From: Tunicatimonas sp964551335
GTDB lineage: Bacteria; Bacteroidota; Bacteroidia; Cytophagales; Cyclobacteriaceae
Reading direction: 5' to 3'
Length of the DNA: 64,000 nt
Assembly (NCBI GenBank): GCA_964551335.1
Contig: CAZKCO010000038.1
Location: 5,730 to 69,729 of the forward strand
Part shown: one piece after another, positions 34,709 through 43,949 of the stretch
How the letters are laid out: each line of letters begins with the position of its first letter
Position numbering within the stretch: position 1 is the stretch's first letter
Made by a program: the position numbers and the translations under genes
The notes under the pieces: model-generated
Databases searched by the model: none
Told to the model about the DNA's origin: nothing
What the model saw: only the letters and a program-made list of their open reading frames with translations

Positions 34709-35542
34709 ATGAAAAACTCTTTTAGTGTATGGATTTTCTCAGTATTATGGCTCGTAGCCTGTGACGAAGAGCCTGCTTCTCGCTCGGTTTGCACTTTCAA
34801 TGAATGTGATGATCGGCGTCCCACCCTGAAGTTTATTGAGAATCAGGTGGGTGTGCTTGGTGCGGATAATATCAATGGAAATCTTTTCTATTCCATAACC
34901 GAATTAGACAGTAACGGAGAACGTAGGCAGTCCTATTTATTGTGTGAATACCGTAGGAGACCCTGGCCAACTGCTGAGTTAACGATCTTTGGCCGACGCT
35001 ACGAAACCGGTACCCACGTGGTTTTTAGTAGCCGGGTAATGGATAACTGCGATAAGCCGATCTTTAATGTAGCGAACGAAGAAGTATTCTATACCCGAAT
35101 CAGTGATATTCGCCCCCGCTTCTGCCAAAACGAATTCACTGTAGACCCAGAACGTACCGAGCCACTCACCCGCCAGTGGGAGCTGGTGGGTATCGAAGAA
35201 CAAGGAAGTATTCGTTTTCCGCCCTGTGAGGCGATTAATCCCTGGATTGAGTTTACTACCGAACCCTACCATCACGATAGTACCGGCACTCAGCAAACAG
35301 TTTCAGGATACAGCACAGTAAACGAGTTCAACGGGGCTTACACGCTATCTAACAATGCTACCCTTCGGTTTTTTGAAACTTATACCACTTTAGCCGGAAG
35401 CACTACGGCCAACATGGATTATGAAGAAGATTTTTATGCGCTGCTCTTCGCCAGCAACCAATATGAAATTAACCACAATTTGTTAACACTGCGAGACTCA
35501 GTGCGAACAGAAACTTTGCTGTTTCAAGCAACTGATGAATAA
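34709..35542 (+). CDS. META-domain-like lipoprotein
   Basis: 277 residues from ATG 34709; a TTG precedes it by one codon. The signal peptide ends in the lipobox LWLVAC. The first half (YRRRPWPTAELTIFGRRYETG, SRVMDNCDKPIFN) is unassigned. The second half resembles a META/HslJ domain: LTRQWELVGIEEQGSIRFPP, an FNGAYTLSNNATLRFFETYTTLAGS stretch and YEINHNLLTLRD. The four cysteines after the signal may form disulfides. Function unknown; likely outer-membrane lipoprotein. Confidence 0.65.
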   Translation: MKNSFSVWIFSVLWLVACDEEPASRSVCTFNECDDRRPTLKFIENQVGVLGADNINGNLFYSITELDSNGERRQSYLLCEYRRRPWPTAELTIFGRRYETGTHVVFSSRVMDNCDKPIFNVANEEVFYTRISDIRPRFCQNEFTVDPERTEPLTRQWELVGIEEQGSIRFPPCEAINPWIEFTTEPYHHDSTGTQQTVSGYSTVNEFNGAYTLSNNATLRFFETYTTLAGSTTANMDYEEDFYALLFASNQYEINHNLLTLRDSVRTETLLFQATDE

Positions 35543-35660
35543 TCAATCAGTACTAATAATTGGTTACTGGAAACAGAGTTGATGTTAACCAAAGTGTGAA
35601 GATATGCTGCTATGTAACCCAATTTTCTTTTATTCAACTTTATACTTAACCTTTATTATC

Positions 35661-36155
35661 ATGATAGACCAACTTACCATTTTTGTTTTCACTACTGATA
35701 CAAATATCCGTCAATGGAAAGTAGTAGATGATGTAGTGATGGGAGGAAGGTCCAGCGGAGAGATCAAACTCAGCGCTAAAGGTAGCGGGCTATTTCAGGG
35801 CGATGTATCATTAGAAAACAATGGCGGCTTCTCATCGGTGCGCCACAGTTTTCCATCTACCGATATATCCGAGTATAGAAAGTTTGTTCTGCGGCTGAAA
35901 GGCGATGGAAAGCGATACCAGTTTCGGGTAAAAGAAAATCAAAGCGATTACTATTCTTATATTAGCTACATTCAGACCGATAATGATTGGACTGAATACG
36001 AAATTGAGTTCTCGCAGATGTACCCTACATTTAGAGGCCGGAAATTAGAAATGCCGAACTTTGCGGGGAAAACTGTAGAAGAAATTGGGTTTTTAATTGC
36101 TAATAAAAAACCCGAGAGCTTTGTGCTGGAGATAGATAAAATTGAAATTCGTTAG
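35661..36155 (+). CDS. CIA30-family protein
   Basis: About 164 residues from ATG 35661 (MIDQLTIF); an earlier ATG at 35604 would add a hydrophobic leader without a clear signal-cleavage site. The CIA30/NDUFAF1-like pattern is clear: WKVVDDVVMGGRSSGEI, FQGDVSLENNGGFSSVRHSF, FVLRLKGDGKRYQFRVKEN, YEIEFSQMYPTFRGRKL and IGFLIANKKPESFVLEIDKIEI. The fold is a carbohydrate-binding-like beta sandwich. The bacterial role is unknown. It stands between a lipoprotein and a serine hydrolase. Confidence 0.85.
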   Translation: MIDQLTIFVFTTDTNIRQWKVVDDVVMGGRSSGEIKLSAKGSGLFQGDVSLENNGGFSSVRHSFPSTDISEYRKFVLRLKGDGKRYQFRVKENQSDYYSYISYIQTDNDWTEYEIEFSQMYPTFRGRKLEMPNFAGKTVEEIGFLIANKKPESFVLEIDKIEIR

Positions 36156-36211
36156 GTCACTAAGCCTTATAGTTTCACCTCACTATATCTCAACCTCAAC
36201 TTATCCTCACT

Positions 36212-37696
36212 ATGCAAAATTCCAAGTACAGTTACTTATCCATTCTCCTGATTTTTCTGTACGTTTTAGCCTGCTCCTCTCAACCAGACTCAGATGGCTC
36301 TCTAACTGAAGAGATTGAGGCGGTAGAAAATGGCTTGCAACCTTCCGTTGTCACTACGGCAGATTCAGCAAAAACGTATAGTATTTCCAAGCGGATGGAA
36401 CACTACCGTGTGCCCGGAGTAAGTATTGCGGTAGTAACCGATGGGGAGTTGCGTTGGGCCAAAGGTTACGGAATTGCGAATACCCAAACCGGTAGCCAGG
36501 TAGACGAAAATACGCTCTTTCAGGCCGGTTCTATCAGCAAACCCCTTGCGGCCCTGGCAGTACTAAAATTAGCAGAAGAAGGAAAGTTAGATTTGGATAC
36601 GGATGTGAATACGTACCTGGCTGATTGGAAAATTGAAGACAGCGAGTATACGCAGGATGAAAAAGTGACTTTAAGGAAGTTGCTCACACATTCGGCCGGG
36701 GTTACTGTACACGGGTTTCCCGGTTACGCCCAAACCGATTCTTTTCCTTCGGTAGTAACCGTACTGAACGGCAGTGGTAATACTCCCAAAATTGAGGTAG
36801 ATACCGTACCGGGGGCCATGTGGCGCTATTCCGGCGGTGGATACACTATCGCCCAGAAAGTGGTAGAGGATATAAGCGTAATGACATTTGCCCAGTATGT
36901 TGACGAATTTGTACTTGATCCGCTGGGGATGACTAACAGTACCTACGAACAGCCTTTGCCCGAGCAATATCACGCGGTGGCCAGTGCTGCCTACGATAGG
37001 GAAGGAAAACTAATTGAAGGGCTGTGGCATAATTATCCTGAGCTGGCGGCCGCTGGACTTTGGACTACTCCCACCGATCTTGCTAAGTACTGTATGGCAA
37101 TGCAAGAAATCGCTGCCGGACAAACGGGCGGGGTTCTTAGTCAGGCTACGGTAGAAAAAATGCTGACTAAACACCAAAACAATTGGGGATTAGGACCGGG
37201 CCTCTGGGGTGACGGCGATTCTCTGATGTTTGGCCACGGTGGCAAAAATGCCGGATTCACCAACAATATGGTAGCCTCGGTAAACCAGGGAGAGGCCATT
37301 ATTATAATGACTAATGCAGACAATGGTGGCCAGCTTATCGGGGAAATTTTCCGTTCGATGGCTCAGCAATACGATATTAACCTGAATATATCGGAACCAA
37401 GGGTAGTAGAAACGACTGACCTTAGCGATGAGCAGCTTCAGGGTTTTGCCGGAACCTATCACTCGACCCAGCCGCTCTTTGGGGTTACCAACTATCCAAT
37501 TATGGCAGAAGTTGCCGATAATATGCTAATCATCACCGATCCGGATGATGGCGAACGCTTTGATCTGACTCCACTCGTAGATTCTACTTTCCTGGATTTT
37601 CAGCGCAACGTAGAAGTGGTTTTTCAGACTAAAAACGATTCACTGATCATGACCATCAAAAACTACAACTTCAGTTTTTACCGAGTAGAGGAGTGA
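36212..37696 (+). CDS. Lipoprotein serine hydrolase of the class C beta-lactamase family
   Basis: 494 residues. A lipoprotein signal (LIFLYVLACSSQ) is followed by the beta-lactamase/DD-peptidase-like domain. The S-x-x-K motif is in QAGSISKPLAALAVL, the Tyr motif in WRYSGGGYTIAQKV, and the HxG-type motif in FGHGGKNAGF. Conserved LLTHSAGVTVHGFPGY is also present. A C-terminal beta domain of about 110 residues follows. These enzymes are usually esterases or D-amino-acid peptidases in the periplasm; true antibiotic resistance is unlikely without other evidence. Confidence 0.9.
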   Translation: MQNSKYSYLSILLIFLYVLACSSQPDSDGSLTEEIEAVENGLQPSVVTTADSAKTYSISKRMEHYRVPGVSIAVVTDGELRWAKGYGIANTQTGSQVDENTLFQAGSISKPLAALAVLKLAEEGKLDLDTDVNTYLADWKIEDSEYTQDEKVTLRKLLTHSAGVTVHGFPGYAQTDSFPSVVTVLNGSGNTPKIEVDTVPGAMWRYSGGGYTIAQKVVEDISVMTFAQYVDEFVLDPLGMTNSTYEQPLPEQYHAVASAAYDREGKLIEGLWHNYPELAAAGLWTTPTDLAKYCMAMQEIAAGQTGGVLSQATVEKMLTKHQNNWGLGPGLWGDGDSLMFGHGGKNAGFTNNMVASVNQGEAIIIMTNADNGGQLIGEIFRSMAQQYDINLNISEPRVVETTDLSDEQLQGFAGTYHSTQPLFGVTNYPIMAEVADNMLIITDPDDGERFDLTPLVDSTFLDFQRNVEVVFQTKNDSLIMTIKNYNFSFYRVEE

Positions 37697-37946
37697 GTAT
37701 TCTGTCGCAAAGGGAAAATAGATTGATGAAGGATAATGGAATATCCTAGTCTGTTGCCGGATGAACAAGTGAATTTGGAATGCTGGAAGAGGTTTACTCC
37801 CATTGCTTCACCATAGCTGCCTTTAAACTGGTGATTTGGTAAATTGTACAATCTATCCAGGACTTTATAAAAACATGAGGCAACCTCCAGACTTTTAGGC
37901 AGTTAATTATTGTAACCTATTTTTTAACCATTAACATTTTTTTCTT

Positions 37947-38267
37947 ATGCAACACCAAAAGTTAATTAACAAATTGGCCGATTGTATTGCTGCTTGTCAG
38001 CATTGTGCCGACGCTTGTTTATCGGAAGATGACATCAAACGTATGGTTGATTGTATTCGCACCGATCGGGATTGTGCCGATGCCTGCGCTCTTGCAATGA
38101 ACTTTGTTGCTCGAGATAGCTCACATGCTAGAAAGGCTGTAGAGTTTTGCCGGGATTTATGTCAACAGTGTGCTGAAGAGTGCGGAAAGCACGACATGGA
38201 TCATTGTCAGCAGTGCGCGCAAGCTTGCCGTGAATGTGAGCAGGCCTGTGCTGAATATATCGGTTAA
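37947..38267 (+). CDS. Four-helix-bundle copper-storage (Csp/DUF326-like) protein
   Basis: 106 residues. The protein is studded with cysteines in helix-spaced pairs: DCIAACQHCADAC, DCIRTDRDCADAC, FCRDLCQQCAEEC and HCQQCAQACRECEQAC, plus His and Asp. This is the Csp/DUF326 pattern, in which Cys residues lining a four-helix bundle bind many Cu(I) ions. There is no signal peptide, so a cytosolic copper store (Csp3-like) is likely. It starts the copper region and is followed by a hairpin terminator and then copA. Confidence 0.88.
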   Translation: MQHQKLINKLADCIAACQHCADACLSEDDIKRMVDCIRTDRDCADACALAMNFVARDSSHARKAVEFCRDLCQQCAEECGKHDMDHCQQCAQACRECEQACAEYIG

Positions 38268-38280
38268 CGAATTATTTTAG

Positions 38281-38327
38281 TAGGCACACCATTTTACCAC
38301 TTTGGGTAGTTTATGTGCCTATTTTCT
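38281..38327 (+). terminator. Rho-independent-like terminator after the Csp gene
   Basis: TAGGCACA (38281-38288) pairs with TGTGCCTA (38314-38321), with an inner TACC/GGTA pair, followed by TTTTCTT. The large loop lowers certainty. Confidence 0.5.
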
Positions 38328-38389
38328 TAAAACTTTCTTGTGAATTAAGGGGAACTTCGGTTTGTTGATAAAGAGGAAGAGAAAATACT

Positions 38390-40660
38390 ATGGCTAACGG
38401 TACACTAACATATACGACTCACTACAAAGTAGAAAAGTCAGCTGATCAGCCGACTGTTCGCAAGACCTTCCCCGTTACGGGAATGAGTTGTGCGGGCTGC
38501 GCAACTAGCGTAGAATCCATGCTGCAAAATACGGAAGGGGTGAATAAGGCAACCGTCAACTTTGCCAACAGCTCTGTACTGGTAGAATACGATACCAAAC
38601 TTTCCCCCAGCGAATTACAGAACGCCATTCGCTCTATCGGTTACGATCTGATTATTGAGGAAGAAAACGCACAAGAAACCCATCAGCAGCTTCAGGAGGA
38701 ATACTATGAGCAGACCCGGAGGGATACTATCGGAGCGGCATTATTAACCGTTCCGATTTTTGTTTTGGGCATGCTTTTTATGGATTGGTTGCCGGGCCGG
38801 TGGATTTCACTAGTATTGAGCATTCCGGTGCTTTTCTGGTTTGGCCGAAGATTTTACCTAAATGCCGCCAAACAGGCTCAGCACGGCAAAGCCAATATGG
38901 ATACGCTAGTGGCGCTCAGCACCGGTATTGCGTTTCTATTTAGTTTGTTCAATACCTTATTTCCTGAATTTTGGCTTCAGCAAGGGTTAGAGCCTCACGT
39001 TTACTACGAAGCGGCAACCGTCATTATCACTTTTATTTTGCTAGGCCGGCTTTTGGAGGAACGAGCGAAGTCACGTACCTCGTCAGCAATTAAAAAGTTG
39101 ATGGGCCTGCAACCCAAGGAATCCCTGGTGATCCGGGATGGTAAGGAACAAACCGTACCGATTGCTTCGGTCAAGATTGGGGATACTGTCGTGGTGCGGC
39201 CAGGCGAGAAAATTCCGGTGGATGGGGTAATCACGCAAGAAACTTCTTTTGTGGATGAAAGTATGCTTACGGGTGAGCCAGTAGCAGTAGAAAAAACTGC
39301 GGGAGACCAGGTGTTTGCTGGAACGATCAACCAACAGGGGAGCTTTCGCTTTGAAGCCCAAAAAGTAGGAAGTAATACTTTGCTTAATCAGATTATCCAG
39401 CAGGTACAGGAAGCCCAGGGAAGCAAAGCCCCGGTGCAGAAGTTGGTCGATAAAATTGCCGGGGTATTCGTTCCGGTTGTATTGGGTATTGCCGTTATAA
39501 CTTTTCTGGTTTGGCTATTGGTTGGTGGAGACGATGCCTTCACCCACGCGTTGCTCACCTCCATTTCGGTGTTAGTAATTGCCTGCCCTTGTGCGCTGGG
39601 ATTAGCTACCCCTACCGCCATTATGGTCGGGGTTGGCCGGGGGGCAGAGAATAATATATTGATTAAAGATGCAGAAAGTCTAGAGCTGGCGCACCAAGTA
39701 AATACGATAGTTTTAGATAAAACCGGAACTGTCACCCAAGGTAAACCAGCCGTCACTGATCTACACTGGCTAGCTGAATCGGACACAAAATACTATCAAT
39801 CCGTACTGAAATCAATCGAGGTAAAATCGGAGCACCCTTTAGCTGCCGCGGTAGCCGCTTATTTGGCGAATAAAGACGTTGAATCTATACCACTGCAAAA
39901 CTTCGAAAGCCTGACTGGACGAGGAGTACAAGCTTCTACTAAAGACGGGCTGACTTATTTGGTGGGCAACCGAAGGTTGATCGAGGAGCATTCGGTTAAA
40001 ATTGATCAGAAAACTCAGCAGATTGCACAGTTGCTGAGTGAGCAGGCCAAAACCGTAGTGTTTTTCGCCAGCACTCAGCGAGTTTTGGCAGTAATTGCAA
40101 TTGCCGATACCATCAAAGAAAGTTCTAAGGAAGCTATTCAGACACTTCATTCCCAGTCCATCACTGTGCATATGCTGACGGGTGATAATCAGGAAACCGC
40201 TCGGGCAGTAGCTCGTCAAGTAGGGTTAAAGAGTTTTCAGGCGGAAGTATTGCCTTCCGATAAAGCCAATTTCGTGAAGCAACTACAAAATGAAGGTAAA
40301 GTAGTAGCCATGGTAGGCGATGGTATCAATGATTCCCAGGCTTTGGCGCAGGCCAATGTGAGTATCGCGATGGGACAAGGATCGGATATTGCGATGGACG
40401 TAGCCAAGATGACGATCACCACCTCCGACTTGCGGGCTATCCCGAAAGCCCTAAATTTGTCGCGAAAAACGGTGCGGGGTATTCGACAGAATCTGTTCTG
40501 GGCGTTTATTTATAACCTAATTGGGATTCCCATTGCTGCCGGAGTACTATATCCGATTAATGGTTTTTTGCTCGATCCCATGATTGCCGGAGGGGCTATG
40601 GCGCTCAGTTCTGTCTCGGTAGTAATGAACAGTTTACGACTTCGAACCACCAAAATCTAA
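38390..40660 (+). CDS. copA: Copper-translocating P-type ATPase
   Basis: 756 residues; exports Cu(I) (or Ag) from the cytosol using ATP. One N-terminal HMA domain has the metal motif GMSCAGC (Cys34, Cys37). About eight membrane helices include the CPC motif in VIACPCALGLATPTA. The phosphorylation site is LDKTGTVTQGK. The ATP-binding domain has the SEHPLA motif, and hinge MLTGDN and MVGDGINDSQAL follow. The CPC and HP motifs mark the P1B-1 copper group. The next gene, 5 bp downstream, is a CopZ-like HMA protein, so they are co-transcribed. Confidence 0.96.
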   Translation: MANGTLTYTTHYKVEKSADQPTVRKTFPVTGMSCAGCATSVESMLQNTEGVNKATVNFANSSVLVEYDTKLSPSELQNAIRSIGYDLIIEEENAQETHQQLQEEYYEQTRRDTIGAALLTVPIFVLGMLFMDWLPGRWISLVLSIPVLFWFGRRFYLNAAKQAQHGKANMDTLVALSTGIAFLFSLFNTLFPEFWLQQGLEPHVYYEAATVIITFILLGRLLEERAKSRTSSAIKKLMGLQPKESLVIRDGKEQTVPIASVKIGDTVVVRPGEKIPVDGVITQETSFVDESMLTGEPVAVEKTAGDQVFAGTINQQGSFRFEAQKVGSNTLLNQIIQQVQEAQGSKAPVQKLVDKIAGVFVPVVLGIAVITFLVWLLVGGDDAFTHALLTSISVLVIACPCALGLATPTAIMVGVGRGAENNILIKDAESLELAHQVNTIVLDKTGTVTQGKPAVTDLHWLAESDTKYYQSVLKSIEVKSEHPLAAAVAAYLANKDVESIPLQNFESLTGRGVQASTKDGLTYLVGNRRLIEEHSVKIDQKTQQIAQLLSEQAKTVVFFASTQRVLAVIAIADTIKESSKEAIQTLHSQSITVHMLTGDNQETARAVARQVGLKSFQAEVLPSDKANFVKQLQNEGKVVAMVGDGINDSQALAQANVSIAMGQGSDIAMDVAKMTITTSDLRAIPKALNLSRKTVRGIRQNLFWAFIYNLIGIPIAAGVLYPINGFLLDPMIAGGAMALSSVSVVMNSLRLRTTKI

Positions 40661-40665
40661 ACCAG

Positions 40666-40887
40666 ATGAAGACCTATAAATTCAAAACCAACATCAATTG
40701 TGGGGGCTGCGTGAGAGCGGTTACGCCCCAGTTGGATCAACTTGAAGAAGTAGAAAGCTGGCAGGTAGACACGGATCATCCGGATAAAATTTTAAAGGTA
40801 ACTACCGAATTTGGTAACCAGCAGCTGTTGATTGAAGCGGTCGAGCGCGCTGGCTTTAAAGCCGAGAGCATCCCTGAGCACCATTAG
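40666..40887 (+). CDS. CopZ-like HMA-domain metallochaperone
   Basis: 73 residues, a single HMA fold: KFKTNINCGGCVRAVTPQLDQL with the metal motif CGGC (Cys12, Cys15). It ends near AVERAGFKAESIPEHH. It should hand Cu(I) to CopA, or to the Csp-like store, in the cytosol. It lies 5 bp after copA. The CGGC motif is less common than CxxC with other spacers in copper chaperones, but is known in related proteins. Metal preference is inferred from context. Confidence 0.88.
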   Translation: MKTYKFKTNINCGGCVRAVTPQLDQLEEVESWQVDTDHPDKILKVTTEFGNQQLLIEAVERAGFKAESIPEHH

Positions 40888-40975
40888 TTTTCGCTAGTTC
40901 TATCATTTTTTTCACTACGGATAATCTCAGGAGACTTATTGAAGGCCTTCGGTAGTATTTCTTTAACTTTTTCTG

Positions 40976-42196
40976 ATGAAGAGAGATTTTTTTCAACTTT
41001 GGGGTGAAGCTGCTTACACCTCAGTCGGATTTTTTTGGAGTGCGCTCTGGGCGTTTGCATTGGGCTACATCGTTAGTAGCATCATTCAGGTATTCGTTAC
41101 CCAGAAGCGGATGAAACGTTCGCTAGGCGATACCAATGTTAAGTCAGTAGGAAAGGCGGCCTTTTTCGGTTTCATCTCCAGTTCCTGTAGTTTCGCTGCC
41201 TTGGCAACCACTCGCTCCCTGTTCCAGAAAGGCGCGGGTTTTATTCCGTCTATGGCGTTTCTGCTAGCCTCCACCAATTTGGTGATTGAATTGGGAATTA
41301 TTATTTCGGTCTTTTTAACCTGGCACTTTGTAGTAGGAGAGTACGTGGGGGGATTGATGCTCATTCTCATTTCGTGGGCGTTCATTCGGATTGCCCAACC
41401 GAAAAAATTAATCAAGCGAGCCAAGAAACGAGTGGGTCAGGACGAAGATGATGGTGATATACCCAATTGGAAAGAATTGATTAAAAGCTGGGCCGGCTGG
41501 AAAGGGGTAGGAATGCGCTACCAGATGGAGTGGGACATGGTCTGGAAAGATGTGACGGTTGGATTTACGATTGCCGGAATCGTCGCGGCATTCGTGCCCC
41601 GTTCATTCTTCGAAACACTTTTTCTCGGAGTCGGAAGTGGAGAAGCTTTTTCGTTTGGTCAGATTGTGGAACACGTTGTAGTGGGGCCGGTAGCTGCTTT
41701 TTTTACGTTTATTGGTTCTATGGGGAATATTCCCTTAGCAGCCTTGCTTTACCAGAACGGAGTGAGCTTTGCTGGAGTAATGGCGTTTATTTTTAGCGAT
41801 TTGGTGGTATTTCCGGTGCTTCGGATTAACGCAACCTATTACGGGTGGCGAATGTCGTTATTTATTTTGCTAACCCTTTTTGTTGCATTGGTAGGCACCG
41901 CTTTAAGCTTACACTATGGATTTTCAGTACTGGGTATTTTACCAGAAACAGTTGATGCCAGCAGCCAGCAGCGAGATTTTTTTTCTTTTGATTATACCTT
42001 TTTCCTTAACCTGATCTTTTTGGCTGTCTCTGGCTTTTTGGTCTGGTTGGGGTTTTTCAAGAATGTAGAGGGCGATGTACCAATGGGCGGTCACGAAATG
42101 GCCAGTAAGGGTATCATTGATACGATTCTACGCTACCTGGCTATTACTTCCTACCTTTGGTTGGTAGTAGGTTTGATATTAAGATATTATACCTGA
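40976..42196 (+). CDS. ArsP-type (PF03773-like) permease
   Basis: 406 residues with about eight to ten membrane helices. GFISSSCSFAALATTRSLFQKGAGFIPSMAFLLASTNLVIELG is the hallmark repeat of the permease family that includes ArsP and YraQ. A second copy of this topology is VVGPVAAFFTFIGSMGNIPLAALLYQNGVSFAGVMAFIFSDLV. The loop with RAKKRVGQDEDDGDIPNWKE is cytosolic. Family members move metal or metalloid compounds, or other small molecules. Its place after copA and the CopZ-like gene suggests a copper-linked role, but there is no direct motif proof. Confidence 0.8.
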   Translation: MKRDFFQLWGEAAYTSVGFFWSALWAFALGYIVSSIIQVFVTQKRMKRSLGDTNVKSVGKAAFFGFISSSCSFAALATTRSLFQKGAGFIPSMAFLLASTNLVIELGIIISVFLTWHFVVGEYVGGLMLILISWAFIRIAQPKKLIKRAKKRVGQDEDDGDIPNWKELIKSWAGWKGVGMRYQMEWDMVWKDVTVGFTIAGIVAAFVPRSFFETLFLGVGSGEAFSFGQIVEHVVVGPVAAFFTFIGSMGNIPLAALLYQNGVSFAGVMAFIFSDLVVFPVLRINATYYGWRMSLFILLTLFVALVGTALSLHYGFSVLGILPETVDASSQQRDFFSFDYTFFLNLIFLAVSGFLVWLGFFKNVEGDVPMGGHEMASKGIIDTILRYLAITSYLWLVVGLILRYYT

Positions 42197-42338
42197 AAAG
42201 ACATTTATGACCGCAAACAAAAAAAGGCAGCAGAGGCTGAATTGAAATATTACTAGGATTGGGAAGTATAAAGTGAAGGCTGATGCAGCTGCTAGCTCAC
42301 ATCAACCCTCTATAAATTCAGACAATTTTTTGCTTCAC

Positions 42339-43067
42339 TCAAAATCCGTATCCTACGGTTAATTTGAAAAATGAAGGTTGCTCGTAATTACTCTTTTCAA
42401 CTTGTTCATCTGATCGTAAGTCGCCACCCGTAATGAAGCGAGCAAACGCTCCCCCGTTAGGGTCAGCAAATTTAATGTATGGTCCAATGGAGGTGTAAAA
42501 TGAGTATGCAGGGTCTTCGGGGGCATTGTTTCCACCGGTATAGCTTAACTGTTCAAAATGCAGACCGAGCGAGAAAAAGGAGTTTATTCTGTATCCCATG
42601 GTAAGCCAATAATGCAAATAATTATTGGTTGAGGGATTTCCGTGATCAAATCCAGTATAATAGCCTCCGTAGAATTCTCCTTCCAGTGCGTCGGTGCCTA
42701 GTCCTATTGTTAGATTTGGTACTAAACCCTCGGCTAATACTGGTGTGCCCAAGCCCGATGTAAGTCCTCCGCTTAACAATCCGATCTGGGGGTTAACATA
42801 TAAAGCATCTCCAACCGGAAACCCAATACCTACTCCAAATTCAGTCCAGTTACCCCAGGAACCACCAGCGGCACCACCCGACCAAAGAATTCCGTAGAAT
42901 GTGAAATCAATGGGGCCGGTGCCGTAAGAACCGGCAAAAAACGGGTAAAATCCAAAGAAAATATCAGAGTTTAAAGACACATTCATACTGAATGGGTCTT
43001 CTTCTTCCTGAGCAAATCCGTTGAAGCTCAATAAAAACAATACTAATACACCGCAGATTTTTTTCAT
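42339..43067 (-). CDS. Outer-membrane barrel protein, unknown role
   Basis: 242 residues with a signal peptide (MKKICGVLVLFLLSFNGFAQ). The mature protein is glycine- and aromatic-rich with repeated beta strands, such as MNVSLNSDIFFGFYPFFAGSYG, FGVGIGFPVGDALYVNPQIG and LHYWLTMGYRINSFFSLGLHFEQLSY. It ends FFKLTVGYGF with a terminal Phe, fitting an outer-membrane barrel. No family recognised. It lies on the opposite strand inside the copper region and may be unrelated to it. Confidence 0.65.
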   Translation of the reverse strand: MKKICGVLVLFLLSFNGFAQEEEDPFSMNVSLNSDIFFGFYPFFAGSYGTGPIDFTFYGILWSGGAAGGSWGNWTEFGVGIGFPVGDALYVNPQIGLLSGGLTSGLGTPVLAEGLVPNLTIGLGTDALEGEFYGGYYTGFDHGNPSTNNYLHYWLTMGYRINSFFSLGLHFEQLSYTGGNNAPEDPAYSFYTSIGPYIKFADPNGGAFARFITGGDLRSDEQVEKSNYEQPSFFKLTVGYGF

Positions 43068-43483
43068 TTTGGAAAAATTTAGGGGTTTATAATATAGATT
43101 ACTAAATATTTCACTAGCTATTTTAAATAATTAGTAATGCAATATTAAAGCTATTTTATAAAATAGCAATACTATTAACAAAAATAATTTTATTAGACAG
43201 AAGAAAAGCAAAACTTTATTCTGTGAATGGGCATTCTAGAATTCCGAATGGAGGGTTTTGTGGTCTTTATTGCTAAGAACCTACTGATAAACTACCGGGT
43301 AAAGCCATAAACAGAATCTAATACTGAGAATATTGAGTCAGGTAGCCCGGATAAATATTCTGTTAGGAAGCATTGGGTTTTGCAACATACAAGAAACAAT
43401 GTACTAGGCACCGGAATATTTTTGGGTTTTGCGAAATCTTTTCTCCCGTCAAGCACGTTGAGATTATTGACTAGTCTTCTGAC
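43068..43483. other. AT-rich spacer, no gene seen
   Basis: Divergent spacer between the barrel gene and the HYC_CC_PP-like gene, expected to hold both promoters. The first 150 bp are very AT-rich. No reading frame or repeat could be supported. Confidence 0.4.
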
Positions 43484-43864
43484 ATGCGTAAGTACATTTC
43501 CATCATATTGCTATTTTCGATTGGAGCTAGCTCTTCCGGGTTTACTCTATCCAAGCATTTTTGCGGAGATGATTTGGCTGATGTCCAACTTAATCAGGTG
43601 GTGAATAGCTGTTGCAGCGACCCTGGCGAGATGCCTGATGACTGCTGCCATAATGAATTAGACCAAGCGCTGTTGGATAGCTACAGCCTGGATGTGAATA
43701 TCCAGATCATCCCCGTTTTCTTTTTACTGGCTGACAACCTGTTGGCCGATGGTCTTTTCTTTTATCTGACAGAAGCGAACAATTCTGATTTTCAAACTGC
43801 TTATCATTCCCCACCCGTACCCAATCCTGATGTATATCTTTGGGTGCAGTCTTTCCTAATTTAG
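43484..43864 (+). CDS. HYC_CC_PP-type small exported protein
   Basis: 126 residues. After a signal-like start (MRKYISIILLFSIGASSSGF) comes SKHFCGDD, then VVNSCCSDPGEMPDDCCHNE and, near the end, YHSPPVPNPDVYLWVQSFLI. This His-x-Cys, CC, CC and PP layout matches the Bacteroidota HYC_CC_PP proteins that accompany heavy-metal RND efflux genes. The clustered Cys and His could bind copper in the periplasm. It precedes the cusA-like gene by 85 bp in the same direction. Confidence 0.75.
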   Translation: MRKYISIILLFSIGASSSGFTLSKHFCGDDLADVQLNQVVNSCCSDPGEMPDDCCHNELDQALLDSYSLDVNIQIIPVFFLLADNLLADGLFFYLTEANNSDFQTAYHSPPVPNPDVYLWVQSFLI

Positions 43865-43885
43865 CCTTAGCATACTGATACACTA

Positions 43886-43898
43886 GTTGTCAGACAAC
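43886..43898. promoter_or_regulatory. Palindrome GTTGTC-A-GACAAC upstream of cusA
   Basis: A perfect 6+1+6 inverted repeat 51 bp before the cusA-like start, inside the spacer after the HYC_CC_PP-like gene. It could be the operator of the HMA-AraC regulator or another metal sensor. Alternatively it could be a short transcript stem; no T run follows, which argues against a terminator. Confidence 0.4.
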
Positions 43899-43949
43899 CT
43901 GTCTGTGCAACGCTGCTATTCATCTATTTACTGAATAGAAATTCATCGT

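Noticed and set aside
36170..36210. CCTCACTAT repeats before the serine-hydrolase gene as a heptad arm
   Set aside because: The spacing is not a multiple of seven and no inverted partner is visible; probably chance.
43380..43604. A 74-codon frame overlapping the HYC_CC_PP-like gene
   Set aside because: The overlapping frame at 43484 carries the family motifs; this one does not.
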